Positions 33,202-42,790 of a DNA stretch of 64,000 bases are shown here, piece after piece. Below the pieces are notes generated by a model that saw only the letters and a program-made list of their open reading frames with translations, did not search any database and was not told the origin of the DNA. Source of the DNA: Thiorhodovibrio winogradskyi (GTDB lineage Bacteria; Pseudomonadota; Gammaproteobacteria; Chromatiales; Chromatiaceae); the NCBI RefSeq assembly GCF_036208045.1, contig NZ_CP121472.1:3297531-3361530 (forward strand). Reading direction: 5' to 3'. The first letter of the stretch is position 1, and each line of letters starts with the position of its first letter. A program made the translations under genes and the position numbers.

Positions 33202-34206
33202 CTAAGGTTTGAAGCGAAAATCGAAGTCCTTGAAGACCTTGAAGTCATCACCATCGGGTACTGGCAGCGGCGAGGCATCCATGATGGCGCGCACCACCGA
33301 GGTATCGAAAGCCGGGTAACCGCTGCTCTCAATCACTTTGACACTGCCAGGCACCACCTCGCCACCCGGATTGAGCTGCAGGCGCACGAGCGTCGAGACC
33401 TGGACCTGAAGACCTTGCGGCCGAATCCAAAATTGTGCCACTCGGCCGCTGATTCTGGGTACCCATTCGCTGGCGAGTTGCTGCACCCGCGCGGCCGCGG
33501 CGGCCTCGCGACGGGCAGCTTCATCGGACTCGCGTTGGGCCTGTTCCTCGGCTTCGCGTCTGGCCTGTTCTTCCGCCTCGCGCTGGGCCTGTTCCTCGGC
33601 TTCGCGTCTGGCCCGGGCTTCCGCCTCGCGCTGGGCCTGTTTCTCGGCTTCGCGTCTAGCACGTGCTTCCGCCTCGCGCTGGGCCTGTTTCTCGGCCTGG
33701 CGTCGCGCGTCTTCCTCAGCTTGGCGGCGCGCGTCCAGCTCGGCCTGGCGTTGCGCCTCGCGCTCGGCTTGCAGACGGGCCTCGCGTTCGGCTTCGCGCC
33801 GGGCTTGCAACTCGGCCTGGCGTTGGGCTTCGCGTTCGGCCTCCCGTTCAGCCTGGCGCCGCGCTTGCTGTTCTGCCTGCCGCTGGCGTTCGGCCTCGGC
33901 CTCGGCGGCCACGCGCTGGGCTTTTTCCTCGGCCAGCCGTTGCGCGGCGGCCTGGCGCTCAGCCTCTTGGCGCTGACGCTCGGCTTCCTGCTCCGCGCGA
34001 AAGGCGGCCGGATCGCGCAATTCGGCGACGCGCTCCCGCAGCTCGGGCGACAGAATCAGGCTGGACTCGATGAGTGTCTCCTCCGAGCCCAGTTGCTGAT
34101 CGCCAAGCGTCCAGTCGATACTGCCGAAGAGCAGAATCGCCAGCACCAGATGCAGGAGCAGCGCCCACAGAAGGGCGCGCGGATTGCGTTCCAGAATGTG
34201 CCACAT
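33202..34206 (-). CDS. tolA: cell envelope integrity protein TolA
   Basis: The start is ATG 34206 (MWHILERNPRALLWALLLHL), eleven bases after the tolR stop; the frame extends further upstream but without sense. The 334-residue protein has one N-terminal TM segment (LLHLVLAILLFGSIDW), a long Ala/Glu/Arg/Gln helix (domain II) and a C-terminal TonB-like domain (LVRLQLNPGGEVVPGSVKVI, FDTSVVRAIMDASPLPVPDG). It transmits proton-motive energy from TolQR to TolB-Pal. Part of domain II is a 48-bp DNA repeat. Confidence 0.93.
   Translation of the reverse strand: MWHILERNPRALLWALLLHLVLAILLFGSIDWTLGDQQLGSEETLIESSLILSPELRERVAELRDPAAFRAEQEAERQRQEAERQAAAQRLAEEKAQRVAAEAEAERQRQAEQQARRQAEREAEREAQRQAELQARREAEREARLQAEREAQRQAELDARRQAEEDARRQAEKQAQREAEARARREAEKQAQREAEARARREAEEQAQREAEEQARREAEEQAQRESDEAARREAAAAARVQQLASEWVPRISGRVAQFWIRPQGLQVQVSTLVRLQLNPGGEVVPGSVKVIESSGYPAFDTSVVRAIMDASPLPVPDGDDFKVFKDFDFRFKP
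33541..33700. repeat. 48-bp tandem repeat in tolA domain II
   Basis: The sequence CTGTTCCTCGG or CTGTTTCTCGG recurs at 33541, 33589, 33637 and 33685, an exact 48-bp period. On the coding strand each copy gives 16 residues of the type AEEQAQREAEEQARRE. Whole copies can be gained or lost without changing frame, altering the length of the periplasm-spanning helix. Confidence 0.85.
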
Positions 34207-34216
34207 GGCGGCCTGT

Positions 34217-34657
34217 CTAGGGTGTCTCCTCAAGCGGCGGCTGAGTGACCAAGCCCACGCTGGGCGCCCCGGCAGCCTGGGCGGCGACCATGGCATCGAC
34301 AATGCGCCCGTAGGAGACAGACTCATCCGCGCGCAGCATGACTTGCACGTCAGCCGCGCCCGCAAGCGCCGATTCCAGCCGTTCGAACAGCTGCCGCTGG
34401 TCCACCGGCTCGGGGCTGGCATCGCCAAGATCCAGGTAGATATCGCCAAATTGATCGATATGGATGACCACGGGCGGCCGCTCCTCGGACGGCTGGGGTT
34501 TGGCCTGTGCCTGGGGCAAGTCGAGTTTGACACCCTGATTGATCAGAGGTGCCGTGACCATGAAAATGACCAAAAGCACCATCATCACGTCGATGTAAGG
34601 CACCACGTTGATCTCGGCCATGGGCCGGCGGCGGTTGCGGCGGTCTTTGCGCTTCAT
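34217..34657 (-). CDS. tolR: Tol-Pal system protein TolR
   Basis: A 146-residue ExbD/TolR protein. The basic N-terminus is followed by INVVPYIDVMMVLLVIFMVT with the proton-channel Asp23 in the TM segment. The periplasmic domain carries VVIHIDQFGDIYLDLG and DVQVMLRADESVSYGRIVD. With TolQ it forms the proton-driven stator that energises TolA. It lies between tolQ and tolA. Confidence 0.95.
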   Translation of the reverse strand: MKRKDRRNRRRPMAEINVVPYIDVMMVLLVIFMVTAPLINQGVKLDLPQAQAKPQPSEERPPVVIHIDQFGDIYLDLGDASPEPVDQRQLFERLESALAGAADVQVMLRADESVSYGRIVDAMVAAQAAGAPSVGLVTQPPLEETP

Positions 34658-34700
34658 CGGAGTCTCGGTCCCGGGTCAACCAATCGGATGTTCACTGCCA

Positions 34701-34752
34701 GTCATCGCTGATGGTGATCGCTGATGGTGATCGCTGATAGTCATCGCTGATG
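34701..34752. repeat. 13-bp tandem repeat between tolQ and tolR
   Basis: Four units follow each other: GTCATCGCTGATG, GTGATCGCTGATG, GTGATCGCTGATA and GTCATCGCTGATG, with a partial fifth. The array occupies half of the 114-bp gap between the tolQ stop and the tolR start, an unusually long gap for this operon. Confidence 0.9.
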
Positions 34753-34771
34753 GCGATCCTGAAGATGACGA

Positions 34772-35446
34772 CTATTGATGGCCCTGGCGCTGCAGCAGGG
34801 TGGAGAATTCTTCCATGAACTCTTCATAGCGGTTGTGCATGCGCTCGACCTGATCGACATAGCGGTTGAAGGCGACCACCGCCGGAATGGCGGCAAAAAG
34901 CCCGACGGCGGTGGAAATCAGCGCCTCGGAGATACCCGGCGCGACCACCGCCAGGGTCGCCTGCTGCAGATTCCCAAGGGCATAGAAGGCGTTCATGGTG
35001 CCCCACACGGTGCCAAACAGGCCGATATAGGGGCCGATGGAGCCGATGGTGGCAAGGGCTGAGAGATTGGCATCGAGCCGGTCCATCTCGCGACTTAGGG
35101 CGACGCGCATCGAGCGCTCGGCGCCGGCGATGACCGCCATGGTGTCGTCGGGTTCAATCTTGCGCAGCCGCACATATTCCTTGAAGCCAGCACGGAAAAT
35201 GGATGCCAGCCCCGAGCCGCTGGCCTCGTTCTGGCCAAGATCGCGGTACAGGGCGCTCAGATCACCTCCCGACCAAAAGCGATGCTCAAAGATTTCCGCC
35301 GCCTGGCGGGCTTGTTTCAGCACCCGCGAGCGATCAAAGATGATCACCCAGGACAGCACCGAGGCCAGCACCAAGACCAGCAGGATGAGTTTCACCGTCA
35401 AACCGGCATTGACGAACAAAGTCAAGAGCGAAAGCTCAGAGCCCAT
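34772..35446 (-). CDS. tolQ: Tol-Pal system protein TolQ
   Basis: The start is ATG 35446 (MGSELSLLTLFVNAGLTVKL), within the last codons of ybgC and behind GGAGAG. The 224-residue protein has three TM segments: VKLILLVLVLASVLSWVIIF, LSALATIGSIGPYIGLFGTV and ISEALISTAVGLFAAIPAVV. The TIGSIGPYIGLFGTVWG motif is the MotA/TolQ/ExbB proton-channel signature. It pairs with TolR as inner-membrane motor. Confidence 0.95.
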   Translation of the reverse strand: MGSELSLLTLFVNAGLTVKLILLVLVLASVLSWVIIFDRSRVLKQARQAAEIFEHRFWSGGDLSALYRDLGQNEASGSGLASIFRAGFKEYVRLRKIEPDDTMAVIAGAERSMRVALSREMDRLDANLSALATIGSIGPYIGLFGTVWGTMNAFYALGNLQQATLAVVAPGISEALISTAVGLFAAIPAVVAFNRYVDQVERMHNRYEEFMEEFSTLLQRQGHQ

Positions 35447-35981
35447 GGGAGGTCTCTCCAGAATGATCGCCAGCATGGCGGGCGGAAGGATGAGCGGACA
35501 GCCGGGCCAGCAAGGACGGCGGAATGCGCTTGGGTCGCTGACGCGCGGCGCTGATCGAGGCGATGTTGAAGGTCGCGCTACAGCAGAGTTGACCGTCGCC
35601 CTGGCGGCGGATGTCCTGGGTGAAATCGATACTGGCGCCACCATGCCCGGCAATGGCCGCGCTCACCAGCAGGGCATCGTTGAAACGCGCCGGCCGCTGA
35701 AAACGGATCTCGGCACGACGCGCGACGAACAGCAGGTCTTCTTGCTCGCGCAGTTGGTCCTGTTCATAGCCGATAGCGCGCAGCCATTCGGTGCGCGCGC
35801 GTTCGAAAAATCGCAAATAGTTGGCGTGATAGACCAAGCCACCGGCGTCGGTATCTTCGTAATAAACGCGCACTGGCCAGATGAAGGGCTCAGCATGACC
35901 GATTGGCCGATCACCCATTGGCCGGTCGTCCGTCGCAAGAGCAATGTCCTGGTGCACGCCTTGATTGAGAGCGGTCCGCAT
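35436..35981 (-). CDS. ybgC: acyl-CoA thioesterase YbgC
   Basis: A 181-residue hot-dog-fold thioesterase. The active-site motif VYYEDTDAGGLVYHANYLRF and FFERARTEWLRAIGYEQDQL identify the YbgC group, associated with phospholipid metabolism. The N-terminus has about 30 extra residues with a duplicated DRPMG/DRPIG element; ATG 35918 would shorten it. The C-terminal 30 residues are also longer than usual. The gene overlaps tolQ by 11 bp, as first gene of the tol-pal operon. Confidence 0.9.
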   Translation of the reverse strand: MRTALNQGVHQDIALATDDRPMGDRPIGHAEPFIWPVRVYYEDTDAGGLVYHANYLRFFERARTEWLRAIGYEQDQLREQEDLLFVARRAEIRFQRPARFNDALLVSAAIAGHGGASIDFTQDIRRQGDGQLCCSATFNIASISAARQRPKRIPPSLLARLSAHPSARHAGDHSGETSHGL

Positions 35982-36035
35982 CAGAATTTGGCATCAAAAT
36001 TTGGCATCAGAGGTTGGCGTTAGAGATTGGCATGA
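35979..36035. repeat. 13-bp tandem repeat upstream of ybgC
   Basis: The units CATCAGAATTTGG, CATCAAAATTTGG, CATCAGAGGTTGG and CGTTAGAGATTGG are followed by a partial copy. The first copy contains the ybgC start codon (35979-35981), so the array forms the 5' untranslated region of the tol-pal operon. Confidence 0.85.
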
Positions 36036-36133
36036 GAGAGTTCGACTGCGCGAAAAAGCAAAATTCAAGCGGGTTATCATAGCGGAAAGCACCCGTCGGC
36101 ACAGCATGGCGGGTGGCTGATCCGTGATAGACA

Positions 36134-37435
36134 TCATGCGGCAAGCACCGCATGCATAGCGGCGCAGAGGCAGTCGAGTTCCGCATCTTGGATCACAAAA
36201 GGCGGCATCAAATAGACCAAGCGTCCGAAAGGCCGCACCCAAACGCCTTGGTCGACAAAGCGGCGCTGGATGGCGCGCATGGCGACCGGCTCGCGCATCT
36301 CCACCACACCGATGGCGCCTAGCACCCGCACCTCGGCCACGCCTGGCAGGTCGCGACAGGGCGTGAGGCCGGTGCGCAGCCGGGACTCAATCCGCCCGAT
36401 ATTGGCCTGCCAACCACCCTCCCCTTTACTCTCCCGGCCATCCTCAAGCAGCAGGTCGATACTAGCATTGGCAATGGCACAGGCAAGCGGGTTCCCCATG
36501 AAGGTTGGGCCATGCATGAAAACACCTGGGTCGCCGGCGGAAATGGTCTCGGCGACGGCCTCCGTGGTCAGAGTGGCGGCGGAGGTGAGATAACCACCGG
36601 TCAGCGCCTTGCCTAAGGTCATGATGTCCGGGCTGATGCCAGCATGCTCGCAGGCAAACAGCCGCCCGGTGCGCCCAAAGCCGGTGGCGATTTCATCGGC
36701 GATGAGCAACACCCGATGCTGATCGCAGAGGGCACGCACCCGGGTCAGATACTCAGCTGCGTAGAATCGCATGCCGCCTGCGCCCTGGACAATGGGTTCC
36801 AGAATGACGGCGGCCAGCTCATGGGCATGGGTTTCGAGCAGCTGGGCAAACTCGGCGATATCCGCATCCGTGCAGGGCTGGCCAAAAGCCGGGGCAGGCG
36901 CTGGCGCGAACAGCTGTCGCGGCAGCGAGCCGCTGAACAAGCGGTGCATGCCAGTGACCGGATCGCACACCGACATGGCGTGATAGGTATCGCCATGATA
37001 GCCGCGACGCAGCGCCAGAAAGCGGGTTTTGCCCGTCTCACCACGCGCCTGCCAGTATTGCATGGCCATTTTGAGCGCGATTTCGACCGCGACCGAGCCG
37101 GAATCGCACAGAAACACCCGCTCAAGCGGCGCCGGTGTCAGGCGCACCAGCCGCTCGACCAACCCCATGGCCGGCGCATGGGTCAGGCCACCGAACATCA
37201 CATGGGCCATGTCCTCGAGCTGCGCCTTGGCCGCCGCGTTCAGGCGCGGATGGTTGTAGCCATGAATCACGCACCACCAGGAGGCCATGCCGTCGATCAG
37301 CCGGCGACCATCGGTTAGTTCCAGCTCGCAGCCCTGGGCGCGACGCACTGGATAGACAGGGTCCGGATTTTGGGTGGCGCTGTAGGGATGCCAGGCGTGA
37401 CGGGCATCGAGTTCGAGCAGTTGGTCCTCTTGCAT
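36134..37435 (-). CDS. bioA: adenosylmethionine-8-amino-7-oxononanoate aminotransferase
   Basis: The start is ATG 37435 ([20 protein letters not shown]); upstream codons lack protein character. The 433-residue class III aminotransferase shows [60 protein letters not shown] and [20 protein letters not shown] with the PLP lysine. It makes 7,8-diaminopelargonate in biotin synthesis, using S-adenosylmethionine. No other bio gene is adjacent. Confidence 0.94.
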   Translation of the reverse strand: MQEDQLLELDARHAWHPYSATQNPDPVYPVRRAQGCELELTDGRRLIDGMASWWCVIHGYNHPRLNAAAKAQLEDMAHVMFGGLTHAPAMGLVERLVRLTPAPLERVFLCDSGSVAVEIALKMAMQYWQARGETGKTRFLALRRGYHGDTYHAMSVCDPVTGMHRLFSGSLPRQLFAPAPAPAFGQPCTDADIAEFAQLLETHAHELAAVILEPIVQGAGGMRFYAAEYLTRVRALCDQHRVLLIADEIATGFGRTGRLFACEHAGISPDIMTLGKALTGGYLTSAATLTTEAVAETISAGDPGVFMHGPTFMGNPLACAIANASIDLLLEDGRESKGEGGWQANIGRIESRLRTGLTPCRDLPGVAEVRVLGAIGVVEMREPVAMRAIQRRFVDQGVWVRPFGRLVYLMPPFVIQDAELDCLCAAMHAVLAA

Positions 37436-37462
37436 CCTGGTTTTTTCCTGTCGCACTGTGGG

Positions 37463-37500
37463 GCAATGACGGGGGGTCAATGACGGGGGGTCAATGACGG
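37463..37500. repeat. 14-bp tandem repeat upstream of bioA
   Basis: GCAATGACGGGGGG and TCAATGACGGGGGG are followed by a partial copy TCAATGACGG. It lies 28 bp upstream of the bioA start. Confidence 0.85.
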
Positions 37501-37675
37501 AATGGATCTGGATCAAGCGGGTTCTGGAGCAAGCCGGTCTGGCGCGCGCGGCAGATTCAGGCGGCAAGGCGGGCGATATCCGTACTAAACTATGCGCCCA
37601 ACGCTGGATCAGGTATGCGACTGCCCGCGCGCTGCAAAACCCGCATGCCGTTACTTTATGGCTGGAGTGCAACTG

Positions 37676-38146
37676 ATGAAAACCCTGTCGATCAACCCTG
37701 CCGCGGGCGCGATATCGATCTCAACCTGGCCCGCTAATCCCTTGCGCACATTGGTCAAGGCGCCAATGGTGGCAGCTGTGATGACACCTGTGCAGGCATT
37801 GGCAAGAGCCCTGATGATGGCCTTGGCACTGCTCGGATTCGCCACCAACGCGCCGGCTCAGGCGCCAATGGACAATCCGATTTATCTGCCGACACCGGAC
37901 CTTCCGGCCGCGCCCGGCACCTATCCAGGAGATGGCATTGAGCCCGAAGTGACCATTACCGAGACCGAGTCGGAAGTCATCACCGAGTATCGTATCAGGG
38001 GCAAGCTCTACATGGTCAAAATCGACCCTCTTGCCGGCCCGCCTTACTATTTGTTCGACACCGATGGCGACGGCCAGCTTGACTCGGAGGAAAACCGCAA
38101 CGGGCCGAATCTATCCGTTCCGCAGTGGTTGCTCTTTAGCTGGTAG
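37676..38146 (+). CDS. DUF2782 family protein
   Basis: ATG 37676 has GGAG seven bases before it. The 156-residue product has a hydrophobic signal-like segment ([20 protein letters not shown], about residues 40-63). The DUF2782 core is [36 protein letters not shown] and VPQWLLFSW. The YRxxGxLYMVKxxP ... GPPYYL pattern is the family hallmark. It is a predicted periplasmic protein of unknown function, here in front of the TRAP genes. Confidence 0.8.
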   Translation: MKTLSINPAAGAISISTWPANPLRTLVKAPMVAAVMTPVQALARALMMALALLGFATNAPAQAPMDNPIYLPTPDLPAAPGTYPGDGIEPEVTITETESEVITEYRIRGKLYMVKIDPLAGPPYYLFDTDGDGQLDSEENRNGPNLSVPQWLLFSW

Positions 38147-38196
38147 CCCCATCCCCACCCTGCCATCGAGATCCGGCACCGACCATTGCACCAACC

Positions 38197-38799
38197 ATGA
38201 CCGACTCTCCCCCTTCCCAAACCCAGTCTGCGTTCTTGCTGCGGTTTGCGCGCGGGCTTGAGGCAGTGAACCTCTGGCTCGGCCAGGGCGTCGCCTGGCT
38301 GGCGCTGTTCATGGTGCTGGTGACCTTTCTGGTGGTGGTGCTGCGCTATGCCTTCGACCTTGGCTGGATCGCCATGCAAGAGTCGGTCACCTACATGCAC
38401 GCGACCCTCTTCATGCTGGCCTCGGCCTATACCTTGGGGCGCGGCGGCCATGTACGAGTGGATATTTTCTACGCCCAGCGGTTCTCCCCGCGCCAACGCG
38501 CCTGGGTGGATTTGCTCGGTACCTTGATGCTACTCATCCCGGTGTGTGTGTTGATTCTGCTTGCCAGCTTCGATTATGTTGCTGAGTCTTGGAAACTCCG
38601 CGAAGGCTCGCGCGAGGCCGGTGGCCTGCCCGGGGTCTGGCTGCTGAAAAGCCTGATGTTGCTGATGCCGGCGCTCATGCTGATTCAAGCCGCTGCCTGG
38701 GTGCTGCGCAATGGACTTTTTCTGGTCGGTTGCGAGCAAGCGCTGCCCACCATGACGCAAACAGCCGCTCAAAGCGGATCGGGACAGGCGCATGGCTGA
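38197..38799 (+). CDS. dctQ: TRAP transporter small membrane subunit (DctQ type)
   Basis: A 200-residue protein with four TM segments (AWLALFMVLVTFLVVVLRYA, MHATLFMLASAYTLGRGG, LLGTLMLLIPVCVLILLASF, LMLLMPALMLIQAAAWVL). LGRGGHVRVDIFY is typical of DctQ. It partners DctM in substrate uptake driven by the sodium or proton gradient. It overlaps dctM by eight bases. No gene for the periplasmic receptor (DctP) is adjacent, so the substrate is open. Confidence 0.88.
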   Translation: MTDSPPSQTQSAFLLRFARGLEAVNLWLGQGVAWLALFMVLVTFLVVVLRYAFDLGWIAMQESVTYMHATLFMLASAYTLGRGGHVRVDIFYAQRFSPRQRAWVDLLGTLMLLIPVCVLILLASFDYVAESWKLREGSREAGGLPGVWLLKSLMLLMPALMLIQAAAWVLRNGLFLVGCEQALPTMTQTAAQSGSGQAHG

Positions 38800-40177
38800 G
38801 TGGATGCCGCTGGTTCTGTTCGTGACCGTCGGCCTGGTGCTACTGCTTGGCTATCCAGTGGCGCTATCACTGGGTGGCACCGCCTTGCTGATGGCGCTGA
38901 TCGGCGAGTGGTTCGGGCTGTTCGATCATGCCTTCCTGGAAGCCTTGCCGAATCGTCTCTATGGCATCATGACCAACGAGACGCTCATTGCCGTGCCGCT
39001 GTTCGTCTTCATGGGTGTAATGCTGGAGCGCTCGCGGGTGGCGGAGAAGCTGCTCGACACCATGGCCATGCTGTTCGGTCCATTGCGCGGCGGCCTGGGC
39101 ATCTCTGTGACCCTGGTCGGCATGCTGCTCGCGGCCAGCACTGGCATTGTCGGCGCGACCGTGGTGACCATGGGGCTCTTATCGCTGCCGACCATGCTCA
39201 AGCGGAATTATTCGCCCAGCCTGGCCGCTGGCACCATTTGCGCATCCGGCACTCTGGGCCAGATTATTCCGCCCTCCATTGTGCTGGTTCTCTTGGGCGA
39301 CGTGCTCTCGAGTGCCTATCAGCAGGCGCAGCTCGACATGGGTATCTGGTCGCCCAAGACGGTCTCTGTGGGTGATCTCTTTATCGGCGCACTCATCCCT
39401 GGGCTGCTGCTGGTGGCCGCTTACATCGCCTATCTCATTGCAATCGCCATCATCCGGCCAAACTGGGTACCGGCCATTCCTGCCGCCGAGCGCCTGCATG
39501 GCGGCTCCGGGCTGTGGTTACAGGTCGTGCAGGTCCTGCTGCCACCGCTGCTGCTGATCGTCGCCGTGCTGGGGTCTATTCTTTACGGCCTGGCCACCCC
39601 GACCGAGGCCGCCGGTGTCGGTGCCGTTGGCGCCATGCTGCTCGCCGCCTTCCAGCGCCAGCTCAACCCAGGCACGCTGCGCGAGGTGGTGCGGCAGACC
39701 GCCATGGTGACCAGCATGGTGTTTCTAATCTTCATCGGCGCGGCCATTTTCTCCCTGGTGTTTCGCGGTTTTCATGGCGACGATCTGGTCACGGGTTTTC
39801 TCACTGGCCTGCCCGGCGGAACTGTCAGCGCGGTGGCGCTGGTGATGCTGGTGATGTTTCTGCTGGGCTTCATTCTGGACTTTATCGAGATCACCTTTGT
39901 GGTGGTACCCATCGTCGGCCCGGTGCTGTTAACCATGGGCCTCGACCCTGTATGGCTGGGAGTGATGATCGCGATCAACCTGCAGACCTCTTTCCTCACC
40001 CCACCCTTCGGCTTTTCGCTCTTTTACCTGCGCGGGGTGGCGCCGCCACAGCTCGACACAGTGCAGATTTACCAGGGCGTGGCGCCCTTTATCGCCATCC
40101 AGTTGCTGATGCTGGGTGCACTCGCCTTGTTCCCTGAACTCGCCACTTGGTTACCGCATGCTGTTTATCAGGACTGA
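38792..40177 (+). CDS. dctM: TRAP transporter large permease subunit (DctM type)
   Basis: A 461-residue protein of the DctM family with many TM segments. Motifs are FVFMGVMLERSRVAEKLLDT, LAASTGIVGATVVTMGLLSL and LAAGTICASGTLGQIIPPSI (substrate/ion site). The later LGFILDFIEITFVVVPIVGP and FLTPPFGFSLFYLRGVAPP are hallmark sequences. Together with DctQ it forms the membrane translocator. The orphan QM pair must share a receptor encoded elsewhere. Confidence 0.92.
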   Translation: MAEWMPLVLFVTVGLVLLLGYPVALSLGGTALLMALIGEWFGLFDHAFLEALPNRLYGIMTNETLIAVPLFVFMGVMLERSRVAEKLLDTMAMLFGPLRGGLGISVTLVGMLLAASTGIVGATVVTMGLLSLPTMLKRNYSPSLAAGTICASGTLGQIIPPSIVLVLLGDVLSSAYQQAQLDMGIWSPKTVSVGDLFIGALIPGLLLVAAYIAYLIAIAIIRPNWVPAIPAAERLHGGSGLWLQVVQVLLPPLLLIVAVLGSILYGLATPTEAAGVGAVGAMLLAAFQRQLNPGTLREVVRQTAMVTSMVFLIFIGAAIFSLVFRGFHGDDLVTGFLTGLPGGTVSAVALVMLVMFLLGFILDFIEITFVVVPIVGPVLLTMGLDPVWLGVMIAINLQTSFLTPPFGFSLFYLRGVAPPQLDTVQIYQGVAPFIAIQLLMLGALALFPELATWLPHAVYQD

Positions 40178-40259
40178 GGCAAACTCCTGGCAAGCAGCAA
40201 CGTCGGTTCCAGGCTAGAGCCAACCAAAACTTCCCGCCAAAGGGGTGTAAACTTGGCCA

Positions 40260-40742
40260 ATGGCAAAAGCAAGCAAAAAGAAAGCGTCCGGCGGCAACAC
40301 CATTGCGCTCAACAAAAAAGCCGGGCATGACTACCACATCGAGCAACGCATTGAGGCGGGCCTGTGCCTGCTTGGCTGGGAGGTCAAGAGCCTGCGGGCC
40401 GGGCGCGCGCAGCTCAAGGAGAGCTACGTCAAGATCCTGCATGCCGAGGCCTTTTTAATCGGCGCCCATGTCTCGCCGCTAACTTCGGCCTCGACCCATG
40501 TCACCACCGATCCGACGCGCTCACGCAAGCTGCTGCTTAAGCGCGCGGAACTCGACCGGCTGATTGGCCAAACCGAGCGCGCCGGTTACACCCTGGTGCC
40601 GACCGCCATGTACTGGAAACGCGGGCGCGCCAAACTCGAAATCGGCCTAGCCAAGGGCAAGAAACTGCACGACAAGCGCGCGACCGAGAAAGACCGCGAC
40701 TGGCAGCGTGAGAAGGCACGTCTGGTGCGCGCACATGACTGA
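40260..40742 (+). CDS. smpB: SsrA-binding protein SmpB
   Basis: A 160-residue protein with [40 protein letters not shown] and a C-terminal [20 protein letters not shown], the canonical SmpB signatures. It binds tmRNA and brings it to stalled ribosomes for trans-translation. The start follows a poor ribosome site. I see no tmRNA gene nearby. Confidence 0.95.
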   Translation: MAKASKKKASGGNTIALNKKAGHDYHIEQRIEAGLCLLGWEVKSLRAGRAQLKESYVKILHAEAFLIGAHVSPLTSASTHVTTDPTRSRKLLLKRAELDRLIGQTERAGYTLVPTAMYWKRGRAKLEIGLAKGKKLHDKRATEKDRDWQREKARLVRAHD

Positions 40743-40841
40743 CGCGCAAGAAACCTCGGCAACCCGGACAATCAAGCTGCCACTGCGCGCAAAGGGCCGC
40801 GGAACCGATACCGAGCGAGCCGGGTCACCACAAGCCGCGAC

Positions 40842-42194
40842 ATGATCGACTTTAAGCTCGTTCCCAACCGATTCGAGCAATTGCTGTGGCAGACTCCATT
40901 GGAGCAGCTGCCACTGGCACAGCGCTCCGCGGTACTGATCGGGCGCGTGATCTTCGCCATCGGCCGGGATTTCCACCAGGGGCTGCTGTCCCTGCAGGCC
41001 ATGAGTCTGGTCTACACCACCTTGCTATCGCTGGTGCCACTGCTGGCGGTGAGCTTCTCGGTGCTCAAAGGATTTGGCGTCCATAATCAGATTGAGCCCT
41101 GGCTGCTGCATGCGCTTGCACCCCTGGGCGACCAGGGCGGAGAGGTCGCGACCAATCTGATCGCCTTCGTCGACAAGACCAATGTCGGCGTGCTGGGCTC
41201 AGTCGGGCTTGGGCTACTGCTCTATTCGGTACTGTCGCTGATTCAGAAAATCGAGCAAATCTTCAATGCCACCTGGCGCGTCAAACAGCTGCGTCCCTTT
41301 GGGGAACGCGTCAGTCATTATCTCAGCGTCTTGCTGATCGGCCCGGTACTCTTTTTCTCGGCGGTCGGAGCGACAGCCTCCCTGCGCAGCTACACCCTGG
41401 TGCAATGGCTGCTTGAGCAAAAGGCCATGGGTTTTCTGCTCGGCTCGGTGTGGCCCTGGTTGCTGCCCTATCTGCTGATCACGTTGGCCTTTACCTTTAC
41501 CTACGCCTATGTGCCCAACACCCGAGTGCGACTGCGCGCGGCCCTGATCGGCGCCTTGGTGGCCGGGCTGCTGTGGCAAACGGTGGGCTCGATCTTTGCC
41601 AACTTTATTACCGGCTCGACTCGCTACGCGGCCATTTATTCCTCCCTGGCGATTTTGATTCTGTTCATGATGTGGGTCTATATCGCCTGGCTGATTGTGT
41701 TGATCGGCGCCAATATCGCCTTCTATGTGCAAAATCCCGCCTATCTGAACACGAAAACGCGCGAACCGCGTCTGAGCAACCGTCTGCGCGAACGCCTTGC
41801 GTTATCTGTCATCGGCCGCATCGCCAGCGACTACGCGCAAGGACTGGCTCCACCCAATGCCGAGGCGCTCGCCAAAGCCTGCGGCGTGCCCGGCACCAAC
41901 ATCGCCACCCTGATCGACATGCTCGAGACGGCGGAGCTGATCCGGCGCACCGCGGACAGCACCGCTGCCAATCACCCGGCTCATACCGAGGGGTTTATTC
42001 CCAGCCGTCCACCAGAGCGCATTAGCATCCAATCCGTGCTCGATGCTGTGCGCGACTATGAGCAAACAGGCGCACCCCCATCCCTGGCAGGCCCGGTGGC
42101 TGATATTGAGGCACGCATCATGAAAGCGACAAGCGAGGCAGTTTCTGGCCTGACGCTGAAGAATCTCATCGACAATCCCTCGGGCACGGATTAA
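40842..42194 (+). CDS. YihY/BrkB family inner-membrane protein
   Basis: The 450-residue protein has six TM segments in the first 300 residues. [40 protein letters not shown] and [20 protein letters not shown] are family hallmarks. The cytoplasmic C-terminus (about 140 residues) contains a winged-helix-like part ([20 protein letters not shown]). The function of the family is unsettled. The 3' end overlaps the convergent rnhB by four bases. Confidence 0.88.
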   Translation: MIDFKLVPNRFEQLLWQTPLEQLPLAQRSAVLIGRVIFAIGRDFHQGLLSLQAMSLVYTTLLSLVPLLAVSFSVLKGFGVHNQIEPWLLHALAPLGDQGGEVATNLIAFVDKTNVGVLGSVGLGLLLYSVLSLIQKIEQIFNATWRVKQLRPFGERVSHYLSVLLIGPVLFFSAVGATASLRSYTLVQWLLEQKAMGFLLGSVWPWLLPYLLITLAFTFTYAYVPNTRVRLRAALIGALVAGLLWQTVGSIFANFITGSTRYAAIYSSLAILILFMMWVYIAWLIVLIGANIAFYVQNPAYLNTKTREPRLSNRLRERLALSVIGRIASDYAQGLAPPNAEALAKACGVPGTNIATLIDMLETAELIRRTADSTAANHPAHTEGFIPSRPPERISIQSVLDAVRDYEQTGAPPSLAGPVADIEARIMKATSEAVSGLTLKNLIDNPSGTD

Positions 42195-42790
42195 AAACAC
42201 TCAAGGGGATCAAGTAGCTTGCGCACGGGAGCAAAGCTCAAGCGATGCTCGGGACATGGCCCCAGGCGCTGCAGGGTCTCGAGATGCACTCTGGTCGGAT
42301 AACCTTTGTGACGCGCGAAGCCATAGCCTGGGTATTGGGCATCGAGCTCCACCATCAGAGCGTCGCGCGCCACCTTGGCAAGGATTGACGCGGCGCTGAT
42401 GGCCGGCTCACGCGCGTCGCCGCGCACAATGGCCTCGGCCGGGCAGCACAGATCGAGCGGGCAGCGGTTGCCATCGATCAGGGCGCGGTGCGCTGGTGGC
42501 CGCAGGGCATGCACAGCCTCACGCATGGCCCTCAGACTGGCGTTGAGAATGTTCTCCCGATCAATATCCGCCGCGCTGACCAGAGCAATGGCATAGCCAA
42601 GCGCATTGGCGCGAATCTCCCGGTCCAGCTGCTCACGCTGGGTCGCGCTTAATGTTTTCGAGTCCGCCAGGCCCGTCAGTGGCTGATTGGGATTCAGGAT
42701 CACCGCGGCCGCCACCACCGGGCCAGCAAGCGGGCCGCGCCCAGCTTCGTCGACGCCGGCGATGCGCGAGACGCCCGACAGCGCCGGCAT
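42191..42790 (-). CDS. rnhB: ribonuclease HII
   Basis: A 199-residue protein. [20 protein letters not shown] contains the first two active-site residues, [20 protein letters not shown] the third, and [20 protein letters not shown] the last region. It removes ribonucleotides from RNA/DNA hybrids. It starts next to the lpxB stop. In many relatives dnaE follows; here the neighbour is the convergent yihY-type gene. Confidence 0.95.
   Translation of the reverse strand: MPALSGVSRIAGVDEAGRGPLAGPVVAAAVILNPNQPLTGLADSKTLSATQREQLDREIRANALGYAIALVSAADIDRENILNASLRAMREAVHALRPPAHRALIDGNRCPLDLCCPAEAIVRGDAREPAISAASILAKVARDALMVELDAQYPGYGFARHKGYPTRVHLETLQRLGPCPEHRLSFAPVRKLLDPLECF

Noticed and set aside
33541-33700. 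CRISPR-like array
   Set aside because: The repeats are contiguous, without spacers, in frame inside tolA; no cas gene is present anywhere in the window.
32617-34248. Long open frame on the plus strand opposite tolB, tolA and part of tolR
   Set aside because: It is the antisense of GC-rich, repetitive coding sequence; the tol genes have clear motifs and the plus-strand text is low-complexity.
40743-40841. tmRNA gene next to smpB
   Set aside because: No tRNA-like ends or tag-peptide frame are visible in the flanking gaps.
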